In this document: positions 61,181-64,000 of the stretch, piece after piece
Layout: every line of letters begins with the position of its first letter
Numbering within the stretch: the first letter of the stretch is position 1
Assembly: GCF_000235365.1 (NCBI RefSeq)
Contig: NC_016454.1
Coordinates: 248,001 to 312,000, forward strand
Length of the DNA: 64,000 nucleotides
Direction: 5' to 3'
DNA from: Eremothecium cymbalariae DBVPG#7215
Taxonomy: Eukaryota; Ascomycota; Saccharomycetes; Saccharomycetales; Saccharomycetaceae
The notes under the pieces: model-generated
What the model saw: only the letters and a program-made list of their open reading frames with translations
Database searches by the model: none
What the model was told of the DNA's origin: nothing
Made by a program: the position numbers and the translations under genes

Positions 61181-62437
61181 TTAATACTTTGCGCAAAACG
61201 ACCAGTCTCCTACGGCCCAGATGGATTTATCATTCGGGTCAGCAACATATTGGGCAATCTTATGGTCATCGGCTACCAAAAATGTCTGGTCCTTAAAATT
61301 ACCACGGGAATCTAGTGATATCTGGCAGCTACTGTCTACGTTAGATGATACATAGAGAGAGTCTTGGAAGTAAAAGAGACGATCTGCTGATGCCCCCTTG
61401 TTGAAAAATAAGTGGTTGACTGCCTTGTTTGTGTATCTTGTATCCCACTGGGCAATACAACCATTTTCGTATCCGGCATATATGTAATGTGATAAAGAAT
61501 CCCCAAGGGCTGTATTGTTACATGACAAGGTGGTACATGGCGAGGAGAACTGGCTTGGAAACTCTGCTATCTGTTGCTTAGAATATATGTCATGGTATGT
61601 TAAAACACCTGAAAAATGGCCGGCTATTACGGTTTTGTTCTCAGTGCTATACTCCAGATGATTTTCATTCACAGTTGCTGCTCTTCGCCCTTCCAAGTCC
61701 AATAATTGCATGGTATTAATCCCATCAAATGCGTTATCATCCCTTCGAAAATTCCTTAGCATAGTCCCGCTTCCACATTCCCAAAGCTTAATGGTTCCGT
61801 CCTTTGAACACGATAAAATGTTCCGACCTCGTCCAATGATGGCAGATTCCGTCACCGCAGCCTTGTGTCCAGTGAAAGTCCTAGGATTAGAGCCATCCAC
61901 CGCTGACCATATCTTTACCTGCATATCCATTGACGTACTCAATAAAACCTCCCCACTGGGGAAAAATTTCAGCGATGTAACATAGTCTGCATGACCATCA
62001 AGCTCCTTATCCAGCGAAAAATGCTTGTACACAGATATCTTCCCATTACTGTCTCCAAACGCACACCAACTTTCTTCAGGGGTATGCACCAGATCAAATG
62101 CTGTGAAATGCCGTGCAGAACTCGATTCGCTCTCTCGTCCACTAATAATGTCCTTTGTGTAAACTATTGAAGGTAATTTGAAATAGCACTTATGCTTACC
62201 GCCCTCGAAACTAGCCTCATAAATCTGGGGGGAAACCTTCTTAAAAACGTTCCCCTCCCCTGCATCGAACACTATCTCATCCTCAACCTTACTCACCTTA
62301 ACTGTATAGTCCTTCACTGTATGAATGTCCGGTTCAACATTAATGTAAAATTGCTCCATCTCAACCTTACCCTGCTCCACATCCTTAATACATTCCACCA
62401 CATCTGCTTGAATATGAAAACTCGGTAATTCCCCCAT
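61181..62437 (-). CDS. RPN14: Proteasome assembly chaperone Rpn14
   Basis: Predicted 418 residues (S. cerevisiae 417). It has an N-terminal domain and then a WD40 propeller from about residue 130; repeats include GHADYVTSLKFFPSGEVLLST with MQVKIWSAVDG, and GHKAAVTESAIIGRGRNILSCSKDGTIKLWECG in shorter conserved pieces. Rpn14 holds the Rpt6 C-terminal domain while the 19S base is assembled. Position matches YGL004C. Divergent from RFA1. Confidence 0.92.
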   Translation of the reverse strand: MGELPSFHIQADVVECIKDVEQGKVEMEQFYINVEPDIHTVKDYTVKVSKVEDEIVFDAGEGNVFKKVSPQIYEASFEGGKHKCYFKLPSIVYTKDIISGRESESSSARHFTAFDLVHTPEESWCAFGDSNGKISVYKHFSLDKELDGHADYVTSLKFFPSGEVLLSTSMDMQVKIWSAVDGSNPRTFTGHKAAVTESAIIGRGRNILSCSKDGTIKLWECGSGTMLRNFRRDDNAFDGINTMQLLDLEGRRAATVNENHLEYSTENKTVIAGHFSGVLTYHDIYSKQQIAEFPSQFSSPCTTLSCNNTALGDSLSHYIYAGYENGCIAQWDTRYTNKAVNHLFFNKGASADRLFYFQDSLYVSSNVDSSCQISLDSRGNFKDQTFLVADDHKIAQYVADPNDKSIWAVGDWSFCAKY

Positions 62438-62831
62438 GCCTCTCTTTCCTTCAATTCAAAAAAACCCCCTCCACGTAAAACTGTCTCGATTCCTGCTAAT
62501 ACCGTGGATTTCAACCTAGCAACTGCTAATTAACTCTCTAAACCTATTGTAAACCCATTTCATCCTCCATGAACTTGCCGTCTCCAAACGACTTGCATTC
62601 GAAAACTGCAAAATTGGTTTTGGATTAAGTTATCAACACTTTCGTGGTGCACGGATCTTAAACAGATCACGAAAGTTTCAAAAACGCGAACTTTTAAAGC
62701 AAGCCCTCGCCCAAAATAAAAGAGTGGCGAAGTTTTCTTCAGAAGAGCAAGATCAGCACGATAAAAGTTGAGGTTTTAGACGTTGGGTTGGCTATTAGAA
62801 GTTGTAAAGGCGTGAATCAGTTTATTTGTGA
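62438..62831. promoter_or_regulatory. Divergent RPN14/RFA1 promoter
   Basis: About 390 bases with a cell-cycle box cluster (separate entry). I did not find a perfect proteasome-associated element (GGTGGCAAA) for RPN14. Confidence 0.6.
62640..62690. promoter_or_regulatory. SBF/MBF-type box cluster upstream of RFA1
   Basis: Two CACGAAA Swi4 boxes in opposite orientations (TTTCGTG at 62640-62646, CACGAAA at 62668-62674) and ACGCGAA at 62684-62690, all 140-190 bases before the ATG. DNA replication genes including RFA1 peak at G1/S under such sites in S. cerevisiae. Confidence 0.7.
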
Positions 62832-64000
62832 ATGATGACGTTGAATACAACTGTAAGTACGGGTGATTTGGCGACTATTTTTAAGGATAGGTCGAGGTAT
62901 GAAAATCCAGTCGGGGGCTATTATCAATGTTCGCAAACAAAGAAGGCGGAACAGGTGGCGACTAGTAAGAAGAATTTAATATTGATTAATGATGGTACAT
63001 ACCATATGAAAGCGTTGTTAAGAGGGGAAGCATCTCAGAAGGCTTTGAGTCAGAATTTGAAGAGAGGGGACATTTTCCGGGTAGTGACAGGAGAACCTGC
63101 GGTTATCAAGGAGAAGAAGAAGTTTGTATTGATTATTGATGATTTTGAAATAACCAAGAGAGATGCAGATGTGAATGCACATACTGAGTTTATCGATGCG
63201 TACTTTGCGGCTCATCCAAATGAGGTGGTGAATTTAGAGGGCGTTGGGAACGAAGGTCAAGATATGTCGCCATCTCCAACTTTAGGATCTGGAGCTCTAG
63301 GCAATCCTGTGCAGTCAGTGCATAGACAGTCAGAAGTTCAACTACAACAGAGCAACCAATTTTCAGGAAATGAATCCCAAAAGTCCAAGCCTATATTTGC
63401 TATTGAACAGCTTTCTCCCTATCAAAACATGTGGACAATAAAGGCGCGAGTATCCTTTAAAGGCGATATCAAGACATGGCACAACCAACGCGGTGAAGGT
63501 AAACTCTTTAATGTTAATTTCTTGGACACTTCTGGAGAAATTCGTGCTACTGCATTCAATGATAATGCTATGAAGTATTTTGAAATTTTACAAGAGGGAA
63601 AGGTGTATTATGTTTCCAAGGCTAGAATACAGCCATCTAAACCGCAGTTTTCCAACTTAAAACATCCTTATGAGTTGCAGTTGGATAGGGACACTGTTGT
63701 GGAAGAATGTTTTGAGGCTACTGATGTTCCAAAGATGAACTTTAGTTTTGTGAAGTTGGATCACCTATCTAGTATGGAGGCAAATTCCAGTGTTGACGTC
63801 TTGGGTATTATTCAGACAGTGAATCCTCCATTTGAGATGACCGCCAAATCAGGAAAAAAGTTTAACCGTCGTGACATTGTGATTGTCGATGATACCGGCT
63901 ATTCCATCAGCGTTGGCCTATGGAACGAACAAGCAGTGGACTTCAATTTGCCGGAGGGTTCCGTTATTGCCGTGAAAAGTGCAAGAGTAACTGATTTCGC
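62832..64000 (+). CDS. RFA1: Replication protein A large subunit, truncated by window edge
   Basis: The ATG at 62832 opens a frame that stays open to the window end (about 389 codons; S. cerevisiae Rfa1 is 621). A second ATG follows at once. The N-terminal OB fold (LINDGTYHMKALLRGEAS, then KKKFVLIIDDFEITKR) recruits partners such as checkpoint and repair proteins. A Ser/Gln-rich linker follows, then DNA-binding OB folds A and B: PIFAIEQLSPYQNMWTIKARV, WHNQRGEGKLFNVNFLDTSG, VYYVSKARIQPSKPQF and DVLGIIQTVNPPFEM. RPA coats single-stranded DNA in replication and repair. A GTAAGT near the start is not an intron, since the frame reads through. Position beside SEN34 echoes YAR007C. Confidence 0.97.
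   Translation, partial: MMTLNTTVSTGDLATIFKDRSRYENPVGGYYQCSQTKKAEQVATSKKNLILINDGTYHMKALLRGEASQKALSQNLKRGDIFRVVTGEPAVIKEKKKFVLIIDDFEITKRDADVNAHTEFIDAYFAAHPNEVVNLEGVGNEGQDMSPSPTLGSGALGNPVQSVHRQSEVQLQQSNQFSGNESQKSKPIFAIEQLSPYQNMWTIKARVSFKGDIKTWHNQRGEGKLFNVNFLDTSGEIRATAFNDNAMKYFEILQEGKVYYVSKARIQPSKPQFSNLKHPYELQLDRDTVVEECFEATDVPKMNFSFVKLDHLSSMEANSSVDVLGIIQTVNPPFEMTAKSGKKFNRRDIVIVDDTGYSISVGLWNEQAVDFNLPEGSVIAVKSARVTDF

Noticed and set aside
62850..62860. GTAAGT in RFA1 as an intron donor
   Set aside because: The frame reads through with conserved RPA residues on both sides, and no branch point follows.

Overview
The window is nuclear DNA from a budding yeast of the family Saccharomycetaceae. Genes are compact and mostly intronless. 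The two spliced protein genes (ACB1, RPL26) have yeast GTATGT donors and (T/C)ACTAAC branch points, the tRNA genes are typical yeast ones, and a Ty3/gypsy-type retroelement remnant lies upstream of a tRNA. From 1 to about 51.7 kb the gene order interleaves two regions that are separate, duplicated blocks in Saccharomyces cerevisiae (YLR340-356 and YGR030-053). This is the single ancestral order expected of a species that did not undergo the whole-genome duplication (Kluyveromyces, Lachancea, Torulaspora, Zygosaccharomyces, Eremothecium and relatives). I cannot name the genus from sequence alone. S. cerevisiae gene names are assigned from recalled protein similarity plus this synteny; no search was run.

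Layout, left to right: the 3' end of an MCO32-like gene (cut by the left edge); FMP48-like kinase; ATG33/SCM4 and ILV5 (divergent, sharing a promoter with four CACGTG sites and a perfect Gcn4 site); an extra 1-Cys peroxiredoxin; TAL1; a very short Zn2Cys6 protein; MTE1; BUD8/BUD9; LUG1-like F-box protein; KSS1 MAP kinase; NIT3; ORM; ACB1 (intron); KAP95; CAX4; a YLR345W-like PFK2/FBPase-family protein; RPL26 (intron); tRNA-Arg(CCG); a solo LTR; TIM21; GAS2; FKS1; IMO32 (broken by a homopolymer frameshift); SPO77-like; RPP0; POP6.

Around 51.8-53.6 kb the synteny breaks. This segment holds a degraded Ty3/gypsy-like element (two LTR pieces and an integrase remnant with a lost catalytic Glu), a small predicted secreted cysteine-rich protein gene lying between the LTR pieces, and a cluster of three tRNA genes (Leu-CAA with intron, Val-AAC, His-GTG). 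To the right lies a second block with interleaved YAR/YGL order: SEN34, PMC1, COG7, RPN14 and the 5' part of RFA1 (cut by the right edge).

Functionally the window is housekeeping: branched-chain amino acid synthesis, pentose phosphate pathway, cell-wall glucan synthesis and remodelling (FKS1, GAS2), nuclear import, protein import into mitochondria, ribosome and RNase P/MRP parts, vacuolar calcium uptake, proteasome assembly and DNA replication. The most unusual items are the secreted cysteine-rich gene inside the retroelement footprint, a family of perfect GC-rich hairpins in otherwise AT-rich intergenic DNA, the truncated-looking Zn2Cys6 protein, and two genes whose reading frame changes at a homopolymer (IMO32 and SPO77).
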